In this document: piece by piece, positions 9,665-20,768 of the stretch
Numbering within the stretch: the stretch's first letter is position 1
Layout: the number at the start of each line of letters is the position of its first letter
Source of the DNA: a bacterium
Lineage (GTDB): Bacteria; 4484-113; JAFGCY01
Length of the DNA: 64,000 nucleotides
Direction: 5' to 3'
Assembly (NCBI GenBank): GCA_020440605.1
Contig: JAGRNT010000002.1
Coordinates: 1-64,000, forward strand
Notes under the pieces: generated by a model
What the model was told of the DNA's origin: nothing
The model's input: the letters and a program-made list of their open reading frames with translations, nothing else
Database searches by the model: none
Made by a program: the position numbers and the translations under genes

Positions 9665-12779
<3,115 letters not shown>

Positions 12780-12780
<1 letters not shown>

Positions 12781-13484
12781 CACCGCATCCTCCCGCGCAG
12801 GAATCCGTCGAAGACGATGTTCACCCCATTGAGCAGGGGCTGCCCTTTGGACATCGAGTAATCGGTGTACAGGATCTCGACAGGCTCTTCGGCTACGCGC
12901 CAATGGTTTTCGGCGATCAGACTGATGAACTCGCTGGCATGGCTCATGCCGCTCATCGTCAGATCGAGCTGATCGGCGACGGTGTGGTTGAACACCCGCA
13001 ACCCGTTGTGCGCGTCGGTGAGGTGCAGTCGGCGACTGCTCGGGCTCAGCGTCGCCGCCAGCCGAAGGATCAATCGTTTCAGCGGCGGAGTGTGGCTGAC
13101 CGTGGTGTCCGCGAAGCGGGTTCCGATGACGATGTCGAGGTCGTCGCGACGAAGCCGGTCGAGCATCCGGAGGACGTCCTGGACGCGGTGCTGGCCGTCG
13201 GCGTCGAACGTCGCGAAATGCGTGGCGCCGGGCTTGTTGCGGGCGTACTCGACGCCGGTCTGGATCGCCGCACCCTGGCCCAGGTTGACCGGGTGGCGCA
13301 CCACGTGGGCACCGGCGCGCAGCGCGACGTCGGCGGTGTTGTCGCGGCTGCCGTCGTCCACGCACACGACGTTGGCGAACACCGAACGCAGGTCCCCGAC
13401 GACGTCGCCGATGACCTTTGCTTCGTTGAAGGCCGGAACGATGATCCAGACGCCTGCAGTGTTGGGTCGAGTGCTGATGCCCAC
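12780..13484 (-). CDS. ppgS: Polyprenyl-phosphate GalNAc synthase (GT2), PpgS
   Basis: A 234-residue family-2 glycosyltransferase. It has VPAFNEAKVI, VDDGSRDNTADV, HPVNLGQGAAI and the DxD-type FDADGQH. Orthologue by synteny of Rv3631, which makes polyprenyl-phospho-GalNAc, the donor for galactosamine on arabinogalactan. There is no membrane anchor in the protein itself; the small downstream gene supplies it. GTG 13484 is taken as start, since the reading frame upstream runs into the next gene. The usual donor is UDP-GalNAc, consistent with the nearby epimerase. Confidence 0.88.
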
Positions 13485-13513
13485 AACGTACCCGCCGGCC
13501 GCCGGGTCGGCGG

Positions 13514-14839
13514 TTATGCCCGGGCCAGCGCGGTCAGGTGGACGGCGATGCCGACGAGCGGGCCACACAACAGTGCCACCACGGTTCGGGTCTGGAGGTC
13601 GAGTGGCATCGTCAGCAGGAGTGCGGCGGCGACGGTGGCCCCGACCCAACCCAGGGAGTAAGGCCGGTGCAGGGCGGCGGCCACGGTTGCAGCACCGGTC
13701 ACGGTCAGCAAGGCGATCGACACCGCTCCGGCGGTCAGCCAGGCCAGCAGTGGGCCGCCGGCCTGGTATTCCTCGCCGAAGGCGACCCGCAGCAGCCAAG
13801 GACCGAGCAGTCCGGCTGCCGCAACGCCGACCAGTCCGACCACCAGGACCACGCCGGCCGGGGCGGCCAGAGCGCGCAGACGCGCGGCCCGGTGGTCAAC
13901 GAAGTGGGCGATCAGGTTGCCCTGCATGGCTGTCAGCGGGACCAGCAGAGGCGCTCGGGTCAGTGTCACCGCCAAGATCACCACGCCGCCAGTGGCACCG
14001 AGTTGTCCCGAGGTGGCCTTGAGAAGAACGGGAAAGCCCATCACCAGGATAGCGCTGGCTCCGGCCGCCGCGATCGAATGCGCGGTCCCGCTCAGAAACT
14101 CCTTGACGGTGCCGGCGGTTCGTAGTCCGGCCGCGCCCCGGGCCGGTGCGGAGACTGCGAGCAGGAGCAGCCAGGCGACCGCCCCGCCGACTGTCGCCCA
14201 CAGGAACCCGGCCAAGCCCCAGCCCACCGCGAACGCCGCCCCCGCGATCACGACCCGGATCACCGCGTCGGTGACCATCAGGGAGCCGTACTCCGTCCAG
14301 CGTCCGACCCCGGCCAGCATGCCCAACAAGGTGGCATGCAGGCAGAACCCGGCAAGGCCAACCGAGAGCAGGGCAACCGACAGCGGCCGTTGTTCGGCGA
14401 ACACCCTGGCTGCCCACAGGGGTGCGGTACCTGCGATGACGATGGCCGACGCCAATCCGACCCCCGCGGCGATCCAGATGGGGCGGGTGAAAGGGCCGTG
14501 CGGGTCGGCGCCCTGAGGTTCGGCCCCAGAAGGTTCGGCCCCAGGGGGTTCGGCCCCAGGGGGTTCGGCCCCAGGGGGTTCGGCGCGGTGATAGGAGCTG
14601 GTGCGAACCTCGCGGGTGGCCTCCTGTAGAAGCCCGTTCGCCGCGCCGGTCACCAAGCCGAAGGCCCCCCAGAACACGGCGAATACCGAGAAGCCGGCCG
14701 GATCGAGCGCGCGGGCCGCCAGGTAGAGCACGGCGTAGCCGCACACCGCGGTGATCGCCGTGGCCACTCCCACCCGTGCCACGCTGCTGCGCGCGACGGG
14801 GCCGGTCCGGGTGCCGGCAGAGTTCCCGGCTGGTGTCAC
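13514..14839 (-). CDS. MOP/MATE-like polytopic membrane protein (Rv3630-like)
   Basis: A 441-residue integral membrane protein with about 12 helices. The opening (RVGVATAITAVCGYAVLYLA, then AFGLVTGAANGLLQEATREV) resembles Wzx-like lipid-linked sugar flippases. It occupies the position of Rv3630, upstream of ppgS with a 29-bp gap. I infer that it may flip polyprenyl-P-GalNAc, but that is not shown by sequence. Start is GTG 14839, overlapping the M1 peptidase stop as GTGA. A run of pentapeptide repeats sits in the first cytoplasmic or periplasmic loop (see 14503-14592). The open frame extends upstream but that part is antiparallel noise over the peptidase gene. Confidence 0.78.
   Translation of the reverse strand: MTPAGNSAGTRTGPVARSSVARVGVATAITAVCGYAVLYLAARALDPAGFSVFAVFWGAFGLVTGAANGLLQEATREVRTSSYHRAEPPGAEPPGAEPPGAEPSGAEPQGADPHGPFTRPIWIAAGVGLASAIVIAGTAPLWAARVFAEQRPLSVALLSVGLAGFCLHATLLGMLAGVGRWTEYGSLMVTDAVIRVVIAGAAFAVGWGLAGFLWATVGGAVAWLLLLAVSAPARGAAGLRTAGTVKEFLSGTAHSIAAAGASAILVMGFPVLLKATSGQLGATGGVVILAVTLTRAPLLVPLTAMQGNLIAHFVDHRAARLRALAAPAGVVLVVGLVGVAAAGLLGPWLLRVAFGEEYQAGGPLLAWLTAGAVSIALLTVTGAATVAAALHRPYSLGWVGATVAAALLLTMPLDLQTRTVVALLCGPLVGIAVHLTALARA
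14503..14592. repeat. 15-bp coding tandem repeat (pentapeptide AEPPG)
   Basis: Units of GGTTCGGCCCCAGGG: three identical copies at 14533-14577, one with a 2-base change at 14518-14532, and degenerate copies on each side. The repeat is a multiple of three and encodes EPPGA-type pentapeptides in a loop of the Rv3630-like protein, so copy-number changes keep the frame. Confidence 0.9.
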
Positions 14840-16326
14840 CGTGGCGGGACTGCGGTCGAGTACAGCCAGGCGTCCCACAGTGGGCGCAGTGAAGTGTCGG
14901 CGTACTTCGCCGCCAGTCCGGTGAAGTCGTCGGTGACGACCGTGCCATGCCGGTGCCGGGCCGTCCAGTCTCGCAGCAGGGCGAAGAACCTGTCGTCGCC
15001 GATCACTCCGCGCAGGGCGTGCAGGGTCAGTGCGCCGCGTTTGTACACCCTGTCGTCGAACATGTCCTGGGGGCCGGGGTCGGCAAGCAACAGGTTCTGG
15101 GGGGTGGCGATCAACCGCTGACGGTAGAGCAGGGCGTGTTCGGCTGCGCTCGGTCCGCCGGAGTTCTCCGACCACAACCACTCTGCGTAACAGGCGAATC
15201 CCTCGTGTAACCACACGTCGCGCCAGCGGCGTGCGGTGACGCTGTTGCCGAACCACTGGTGGGCCAGTTCATGGGCGATCAGCCCCGTCTCGTCACGTGT
15301 TTCTCCCTCGCCCTCGTCGTAGATCAGGCGGGCATGCATCGTGGTGGCGGTGGTGTTCTCCATCCCGCCGAAGATGAAGTTCTGCACGGCGACCTGCGCG
15401 TACTTCTCATAGGGGTAGTCGATGCCGATGCGCTCCGAGAAGCACTCCATGATGTCCGGGGTCACGCCCACACAGCGCATCGCCGTGGCGCGGTCCGTAC
15501 CCGGCGGGCAGACGTAGAGCAGCTGCACGTCGCGCCAGCTGTCCTCGTAGACCTCATACTCGGCGGCGGCGAGCGTGATCAGGTAGCTGACCTGCGGCTG
15601 TTCCATGCTCCAGTGGAATTCCGTGATGCCATCGTGATCCTCGCGGCTGAGCAGGTTGCCATTCGAGAGTGCGTAGAAGCCCTCGGGTACGCGGAAGATG
15701 CCTTCGTAGCTGGCCTTGTCATTCGGGTAGTCGAAGCAGGGAATCCACCAGCGGTTGCTTTCGCCTTCGCCCTGGCTCCAGACCTCAGTGTACTGCCCGG
15801 TTTCCCCCGGCTGGAAGTATAGCCCGGTCTGCGGCGAGCAGGAGTAGTCAATGCGCAGGTTGATCAGCTGGCCGTAATCGAGGGGCTCATTCAGCCGAAT
15901 GTAGAGCGTCTGGCGCGAATCATCAGCGTCGTCAATCAGCATCCAGCTCGTGAGCTGGTCCGAGACGACGGGATATTCAAAGCTCACCGGCGCATCGTCG
16001 ATGCTGACGGCCGAGATCTCCATGTCCACGCAGTTGAGCTGGATCACGTCCAGGCCGGGCTGCAGGGAGCGCAGACGCTGCTGCACGTTGCCACTGACGG
16101 ATGCGTTGTCAAAATCAACATCCAGATCGAGGCGGATATGCTCCGTGTCAAAGGGACGGCTCGGCGAGATCAGATGCAGCGGGTCCGGGGCGAACCAGCC
16201 CGCCAGACCGGTCAGGCCCTGCTCGGCGGCGACCTGTTCCATCTCATAGCGGCAGGCACTGGCAGGGTCGGCTTGCTGGATTGCGGCAAGCAGCACGGCG
16301 GCAAGCGTCAGCAGGAATCGGCGCAT
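14836..16326 (-). CDS. M1-family zinc aminopeptidase, chimeric (diderm N-half, mycobacterial C-half)
   Basis: The frame encodes 496 residues: signal peptide (MRRFLLTLAAVLLAAIQQ, cleavage near ASA), M1 N-terminal beta domain, substrate motif GGMENTTATT, zinc site HELAHQW and the distal Glu 18 residues later in WLHEGF. All catalytic elements are present. However, everything after HELAHQWFG matches the end of short mycobacterial M1 peptidases (NSVTARRWRDVWLHEGFACYAEWLWSE, LADPGPQDMFDDRVYKRGAL), while the first ~350 residues, with a secretion signal and many acidic residues, belong to the diderm genome. The start has GGAG upstream. The C-terminus overlaps the Rv3630-like start. Best read as two half-genes joined by assembly at the conserved motif. 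Confidence 0.8.
   Translation of the reverse strand: MRRFLLTLAAVLLAAIQQADPASACRYEMEQVAAEQGLTGLAGWFAPDPLHLISPSRPFDTEHIRLDLDVDFDNASVSGNVQQRLRSLQPGLDVIQLNCVDMEISAVSIDDAPVSFEYPVVSDQLTSWMLIDDADDSRQTLYIRLNEPLDYGQLINLRIDYSCSPQTGLYFQPGETGQYTEVWSQGEGESNRWWIPCFDYPNDKASYEGIFRVPEGFYALSNGNLLSREDHDGITEFHWSMEQPQVSYLITLAAAEYEVYEDSWRDVQLLYVCPPGTDRATAMRCVGVTPDIMECFSERIGIDYPYEKYAQVAVQNFIFGGMENTTATTMHARLIYDEGEGETRDETGLIAHELAHQWFGNSVTARRWRDVWLHEGFACYAEWLWSENSGGPSAAEHALLYRQRLIATPQNLLLADPGPQDMFDDRVYKRGALTLHALRGVIGDDRFFALLRDWTARHRHGTVVTDDFTGLAAKYADTSLRPLWDAWLYSTAVPPR
15241..15300. other. Probable join between two genomes
   Basis: Left of here all genes are mycobacterial in content and synteny; right of here they are diderm, LPS-producing. 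The change happens within codons for LIAHELAHQWFGNS, the most conserved stretch of M1 peptidases, which two unrelated genomes could share almost identically at DNA level. Confidence 0.75.
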
Positions 16327-16430
16327 GGCAACTCCGGGGGGCAGGCCGGCCCAACTCCGGTCCTGCGGGATGTTCCATCATAGTGGATTCCGGTCCCGCT
16401 GGATACCTGCCCAGCGGCAGCTCGAAGTGC

Positions 16431-17141
16431 TCAGACCTCGCGCCTGCGGGTTGCCAGCTTCAGGCACCACCAGGTACAGATGAGCGAGAGCGCGATCCAG
16501 ATCAGGCCCCAGATAACTGAAGGGATCAGTGTGAGCTGCTGCAGGGCCACGGCATCACTATGCATGTGCGGGCGGTCGAGCACATCACTCTTGATGTCGA
16601 GTACGGCATAAAGGCAGCTCGTGATGCCCAGCAGCTTGAGGATGAAGTCATGCCAGTCAGCATGAGCGCGTGAAGCAAGGAACAGCAGCAGGAAACCGGT
16701 CAGCAGGCAGAAGATGAAGCCGAAGCCGAACACTGGGCGCATGAAGATGATTCCGGTGACGAGCAGTAACAGACCTAGCATGAAGGTCACATTCTGGCGG
16801 CGCTTCACGAAACGCGCGGCCAGAATCAGCAGTGCTCCCCAGAGCATGCTGCCGAGGTAGCCGGCGGAGGTGATCAGGAACAGGTTGCCGCCGGAGGTAT
16901 AGGTCAGGCCACCCTGGCGGATGTTTAGTTCGATGCCGTGCACCTGTCCGCCTGTCATCAGCGCGGCAAGGGCGTGGGACAATTCGTGGAAGAAGACCAC
17001 GAGGATCTTCAGCGGGGCGATGAAGATCGTGTTCCAGAGCAGCAGCACGATCACGAACACGAGCAGCAGGGCCCAGACCTCATTGAGGTCATGCAGGCCG
17101 CGCCGTCTGCCGGGGCTGGTGTTCTCCTTGAAGTCTGACAT
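16431..17141 (-). CDS. M50B-type site-2-protease-like membrane protein
   Basis: A 236-residue protein with about seven membrane helices. The second hydrophobic region holds the zinc motif HELSH (FFHELSHALAALMTGGQV), and a later helix has ITSAGYLGSMLWG, the M50B equivalent of the second metal-ligand region. It is probably an intramembrane metalloprotease, but the usual NPDG-like third ligand is not evident. ATG 17141 is chosen; a TTG at 17171 would add ten residues. The neighbour menG is divergent and a -10-like CACACT lies 6 nt before the ATG. Confidence 0.75.
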   Translation of the reverse strand: MSDFKENTSPGRRRGLHDLNEVWALLLVFVIVLLLWNTIFIAPLKILVVFFHELSHALAALMTGGQVHGIELNIRQGGLTYTSGGNLFLITSAGYLGSMLWGALLILAARFVKRRQNVTFMLGLLLLVTGIIFMRPVFGFGFIFCLLTGFLLLFLASRAHADWHDFILKLLGITSCLYAVLDIKSDVLDRPHMHSDAVALQQLTLIPSVIWGLIWIALSLICTWWCLKLATRRREV

Positions 17142-17199
17142 CTTTCCAGTGTGACGCCGGGCTGCCTGCAACGGTTGCAGCAGCGGGTCACGTCGGTGT

Positions 17200-17205
17200 T
17201 ATTAT
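17200..17205 (+). promoter_or_regulatory. -10 box of leaderless menG/ubiE
   Basis: TATTAT followed by exactly 6 nt and the GTG start at 17212. No Shine-Dalgarno sequence is present. Confidence 0.6.
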
Positions 17206-17211
17206 GCTGCA

Positions 17212-17922
17212 GTGCAGCCCAGTCCAGCCAATCCGCAGAGCATCCGCGAAATGTTCGGCATGCTCGCCCCCAGCTATGACCTCTCCAACAACCTGATCAG
17301 CTTCGGCCAGCATCTGCGCTGGAAACGGCTGCTTGTGGAGCTCAGCGGGATCCAGCCCGGCATGCGGGTGCTGGACTGCGCCAGTGGCACGGGGGACATC
17401 GCCTTTGCCTTCGCCCGGGTACTGGGAGCCAGTGGCAGCGTGATTGCCTCGGACTTCAGCGCAGGGATGATAGCGGTCGGCGCCATGCGCCAGGTACGCG
17501 GCAGTGAGCATGTGAGCTTTGAGCATGCGGACGTGACTGCCCTGCCCTACTCGGATGATTCCTTCGACTGTGCCAGCATCGGATTTGGGATCCGCAATGT
17601 GCCGTCTCCGGACAAGGCGCTCCGGGAAATGGCGCGGGTGGTCAAGCCGGGCGGCTGTGTGATGGTGCTGGAGACGGGCCAGCCACAGGGGGCATTCATG
17701 AAGCCCACCTATTATATATATAGCCGGTTCATCGTGCCGCTGGTCGGTGGAGTGATCTCGGGCAGCATGCAGGCCTACAACTACCTGCACAGTTCCTCCC
17801 ACAGCTTCCCGAGCGGCGAGGATTTCGTGGCGATCATGCGGCGTAGCGGCAGCTTTGGGCATATCGAAAGCCACAGGCTCTGCTGGGGAGCGGCTTACAT
17901 TTACAAAGGTGTAGTCCTTTAG
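17212..17922 (+). CDS. ubiE: Menaquinone/ubiquinone C-methyltransferase
   Basis: A 236-residue SAM-dependent methyltransferase of the MenG/UbiE family, which methylates demethylmenaquinone (or the ubiquinone precursor) in quinone synthesis. Visible signatures: MFGMLAPSYDLSNNLISFG, SAM motif VLDCASGTGDIAF, and FGIRNVPSPDKALREMARVV. Length is normal. Start is GTG 17212 behind a leaderless promoter. The last ~10 residues read AAYIYKGVVL, close to the canonical end (GGIVALHRGVK type). No other quinone genes are nearby, so menaquinone versus ubiquinone cannot be decided. Confidence 0.92.
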   Translation: MQPSPANPQSIREMFGMLAPSYDLSNNLISFGQHLRWKRLLVELSGIQPGMRVLDCASGTGDIAFAFARVLGASGSVIASDFSAGMIAVGAMRQVRGSEHVSFEHADVTALPYSDDSFDCASIGFGIRNVPSPDKALREMARVVKPGGCVMVLETGQPQGAFMKPTYYIYSRFIVPLVGGVISGSMQAYNYLHSSSHSFPSGEDFVAIMRRSGSFGHIESHRLCWGAAYIYKGVVL

Positions 17923-18253
17923 TTTCAGTTCAGCCCAGAGCTGATACGCCGGTGAAATTCACACCGGCTGAGCCCTGTTTATTCCTGTGCGCTTAATGTT
18001 TGCAGGGCCTCTTCCGATTTATTCGTAAGCGCCATTGTAATGTGGTTGACGTATGTCTTTCGAGTGGAAATTTTATGTTTTCAACTCGAAATACTGTGTT
18101 ACAATGGCGAATCCCGAAGTGGGGTCTTTGTGAAGGATTTCTGAGGTTTAAGATGCCGGTAATCCAGAAGTGAAGAACTCGCGAAGGGAATAAGTCGGGA
18201 TGGCGCGCTGTCTTCCCGCATGTATTTCAACCCACTTGTTATAGGAGTTGGAA
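17923..18253 (+). promoter_or_regulatory. Intergenic leader of the SLH porin gene with hairpin
   Basis: The 331-bp gap is clearly AT-richer than its surroundings. It holds an inverted repeat with 13-bp arms, 12 of 13 paired (18058-18070 and 18079-18091, 8-nt loop), directly followed by a likely -10 box TACAAT at 18100-18105, so a ~150-nt 5' leader is expected. A second possible promoter has TTGACG near 18046. Unlike most genes here the porin has a strong ribosome site, AGGAGTTGGAA before GTG 18254. Confidence 0.5.
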
Positions 18254-19942
18254 GTGAGATATCTTATTTCTTCACTGCTGGCTCTGGTGATCATGTGTGG
18301 TACGGCGTTCGCAGGCTCCGCCTACGACGACGTCAGCACCGATCACTGGGCGTACAACGCTCTGGATTACCTCACGCACCGTGGTGTGCTTGAGGGTTAT
18401 CCGGATGGATTCTTCAAGGGAGACCGTACCCTGACCCGCTACGAGTTCGCTCAGGCGATCGCTCGTCTGCTGGACACGGTTGGTGAGGGCTCTCCTGAAG
18501 ACATCAACATCATGGCCGAAACCCTTCGCGCGGAATTCTCTGATCAGCTTGCCGGCCTGAGCGGGCGAGTTGACAATCTGGGCAACCAGATCCAGGACAT
18601 GAACTCCACCATGATGGACCTTGAGGGCAGTGTCGCGGACAACACTAGCCGTATCGGTTCCCTCGAGGACAAGGTGGCTGGCCTCAAGCCCGGACCGGAG
18701 TGGAAGGGCGAGCTGCGCTACCGCTGGCAGTTCGAGGACTGGGCGAACAACGAGCGCTTCCGTCAGCGCATCCGTTTCCGTCTCGGTTACAACAAGCAGA
18801 TCAACGATTGCGTGATGGTCGGCTTCCGCTTCGAGACCAACACCGGTAACGAAGCGACTTCCGGCAACCACACCCTCGGCAACGACGGTCGTACTGCTGA
18901 CATCTTCCTCGATCAGGCTTACTTCAAGTACAGCCCGGGCTGGTTCGGTTACTACCAGGACTGCCCCGAGAAGGACTGCTGCGACAAGTGCAGCAGCTGC
19001 AACGGCAACAGCTGCGGTGGTAGCTGCGGTCAGTGCAACAGCGGTTGCAACACCTGCGGTAAGCAGGAAGGCTGCACCTGCCATGCCAAGCTCGACATCT
19101 ACGGTGGTATCTTCCCCAACATCCTGACTGACCCGAACGAGATGATTCTCGATGACGACGTCAACCTGCAGGGTCTGGGCGTGATGTACCACTTCAACGA
19201 GGACTTCCAGCTGACCTCCGTGGCGAGCATCGCCGTGGAGACCAATGGCAGTGACTACTTTGACGATGACACCTACTTCTTCGCCACCGAGCTGCGTCAC
19301 GACAACTTCCTCGTCGATAACCTCGACGTGTGGGTCGGCAGCTACGGTTGGAAGGAAGAGAACAGCCTTCCCGCCAACTACTTCTCCGGCAACGGTTTCA
19401 CGCTGGCTGATGGCAGCATCTTCGACTTCAACGGCGACGGCGTGATCAATGGCCTGGATCGCTTCAACAGCAACTTCAGCGTCACGAAGGCCGGCCTGCA
19501 GTACACCTGGCCCTGCACCTGGGACAAGCCCCTGAGCATCTACGGTGAGTACATGTTCACCTGCGACAGCGATGCTGACACCAACATCGCCATCGTGAAC
19601 CAGGGTCTGGCCAGCGGCTTCATCTATGAGGATTCCGATGACACGGGTTACGTGCTCGGTGCCCAGTATGGTACGAAGCCCAAGCATTGCGGCGACTGGT
19701 ACACCTTCGCCCGCTACAAGGAGATCGGTGCCAACACCGTCATCCACGGTCTCGCTGACAGCGATGCCGGTGGTGCGAACCGCAACTCCTTCGAGTGGCA
19801 CTGGAGCTACATGTGGAGCCCCAACGCGACCGTCGGCGTGACCTACTTCCTTACGAAGATGCACAACGCCTACGGCTTCCTGATCCCGGCCAACCTGGAC
19901 GATCGTCAGATCATCCAGCTTGACTGGACCTTCAAGTTCTAA
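18254..19942 (+). CDS. SLH-domain outer-membrane porin with Cys-rich insert
   Basis: A 562-residue outer-membrane protein. After a signal peptide (cleavage near TAFA) comes one SLH domain (AYDDVSTDHWAYNALDYLTH and following, residues ~20-75), a coiled coil (~90-145) and a C-terminal beta barrel ending in phenylalanine (LDWTFKF). This SLH-coil-barrel plan is known from porins that tether the outer membrane to peptidoglycan-linked polymers in Cyanobacteria, Deinococcus and Negativicutes. Odd feature: residues 237-276 hold 12 cysteines in CxxC-like spacing, apparently in an extra loop of the barrel. Codon use is strongly biased toward C-ending codons, suggesting high expression. A strong terminator follows. 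Confidence 0.88.
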   Translation: MRYLISSLLALVIMCGTAFAGSAYDDVSTDHWAYNALDYLTHRGVLEGYPDGFFKGDRTLTRYEFAQAIARLLDTVGEGSPEDINIMAETLRAEFSDQLAGLSGRVDNLGNQIQDMNSTMMDLEGSVADNTSRIGSLEDKVAGLKPGPEWKGELRYRWQFEDWANNERFRQRIRFRLGYNKQINDCVMVGFRFETNTGNEATSGNHTLGNDGRTADIFLDQAYFKYSPGWFGYYQDCPEKDCCDKCSSCNGNSCGGSCGQCNSGCNTCGKQEGCTCHAKLDIYGGIFPNILTDPNEMILDDDVNLQGLGVMYHFNEDFQLTSVASIAVETNGSDYFDDDTYFFATELRHDNFLVDNLDVWVGSYGWKEENSLPANYFSGNGFTLADGSIFDFNGDGVINGLDRFNSNFSVTKAGLQYTWPCTWDKPLSIYGEYMFTCDSDADTNIAIVNQGLASGFIYEDSDDTGYVLGAQYGTKPKHCGDWYTFARYKEIGANTVIHGLADSDAGGANRNSFEWHWSYMWSPNATVGVTYFLTKMHNAYGFLIPANLDDRQIIQLDWTFKF

Positions 19943-19957
19943 TCACTGAACTTAACC

Positions 19958-19987
19958 GGGCGGCCCTTCGGGGCCGCCCTTTTTTTT
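19958..19987 (+). terminator. Rho-independent terminator of the porin gene
   Basis: Perfect 9-bp stem GGGCGGCCC / GGGCCGCCC with a TTCG loop, followed by eight T residues. Confidence 0.95.
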
Positions 19988-20030
19988 CGTTCAATGCCCC
20001 CGGCCCTTCCCCCTCCGGCCTGCTCTCCCC

Positions 20031-20036
20031 TACACT
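20031..20036 (+). promoter_or_regulatory. -10 box of leaderless MNIO operon
   Basis: TACACT followed by exactly 6 nt and ATG 20043. No ribosome-binding site is visible. This is the only promoter candidate for the four-gene overlapping operon. Confidence 0.6.
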
Positions 20037-20042
20037 ATTCAC

Positions 20043-20768
20043 ATGGGGATCCAGTCCAGCCAGCGTCAGGCGCTGGAACAGCTCAGCGACAATCTGCAGG
20101 GCAGTCTCGGTGAGAATCTGCGCTCTCTCGTACTTTACGGCAGCAGCGTCCGCAATGACTTCAGTCGCAGCAGTTCCGATATCAACCTCCTGATCGTACT
20201 GCGGCAGGATACCGCCGCAGCCCAGCGTGCAATCGGGAATGAGGTTGAGAAGAGCAGTCTGAAGATCAGCCCCATCGTCATCGGCGGCAGCAGCAGCCCA
20301 CGCAGCATGCAGTGCTTCGCCCTGAAATTCGCCGACATCATGCGCCGCGACGAGTTGATCTTCGGGGATGATCCCTTCAGTGATTTTGAAGTCACACAGG
20401 AGCGCAGGCGCTTCCTCGTGGAACAGGGCCTGCGCAATACCAGGATGCGGCTAAGCCATGCCTATGTTCTGGCCCAGCCTGACCCCCAACGCTACCTGCG
20501 GACCCTGCGTCAGGCCGTCCCCCGGATCTTTGCTGATCTGGCGGAACTTCTGCGTCTGGATGGCAGTGAGATCCCTGATGAGCGGGAGCTGCAGGCGCCG
20601 CTGCTGGCCCGTGAACTGGGGCTGGAACCGGAGCTGCTCCAGAAACTGATTGAACTTCGCAGCAAGCAAGCCGGGACCATGCAGCCGGATATCCATGTAC
20701 TGCACAATGCCCTGCTGGCTGTCTTCGACAGAGCCAGTGAGTGGATGGTGTCACAGTGGGAACTATGA
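20043..20768 (+). CDS. Nucleotidyltransferase-fold protein (MNT-HEPN-like), degenerate
   Basis: A 241-residue protein. Residues ~1-110 have the pol-beta/MNT nucleotidyltransferase fold with VLYGSSVRNDFSRSSSDINL; the rest is helical and HEPN-like. The catalytic DxD of this family is here D-I-N, so the second metal-binding aspartate is lost and transfer activity is uncertain. It is the first gene of the operon, and its TGA overlaps the next ATG (ATGA). Its link to the MNIO system is by position only; it could be an antitoxin-like or regulatory remnant recruited to the locus. Confidence 0.75.
   Translation: MGIQSSQRQALEQLSDNLQGSLGENLRSLVLYGSSVRNDFSRSSSDINLLIVLRQDTAAAQRAIGNEVEKSSLKISPIVIGGSSSPRSMQCFALKFADIMRRDELIFGDDPFSDFEVTQERRRFLVEQGLRNTRMRLSHAYVLAQPDPQRYLRTLRQAVPRIFADLAELLRLDGSEIPDERELQAPLLARELGLEPELLQKLIELRSKQAGTMQPDIHVLHNALLAVFDRASEWMVSQWEL

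Noticed and set aside
14840..15256. N-terminal extension of the Rv3630-like protein
   Set aside because: The open frame runs over the M1 peptidase gene, is Arg/Pro-rich like other out-of-frame readings of high-GC DNA, and the GTG at 14839 overlaps the peptidase stop as expected for a coupled gene.
18272..19864. Long minus-strand open frame (530 codons) opposite the porin
   Set aside because: It is the complement of a strongly codon-biased gene; its Val/Ala/Glu-rich repetitive product has no domain and no ribosome site.
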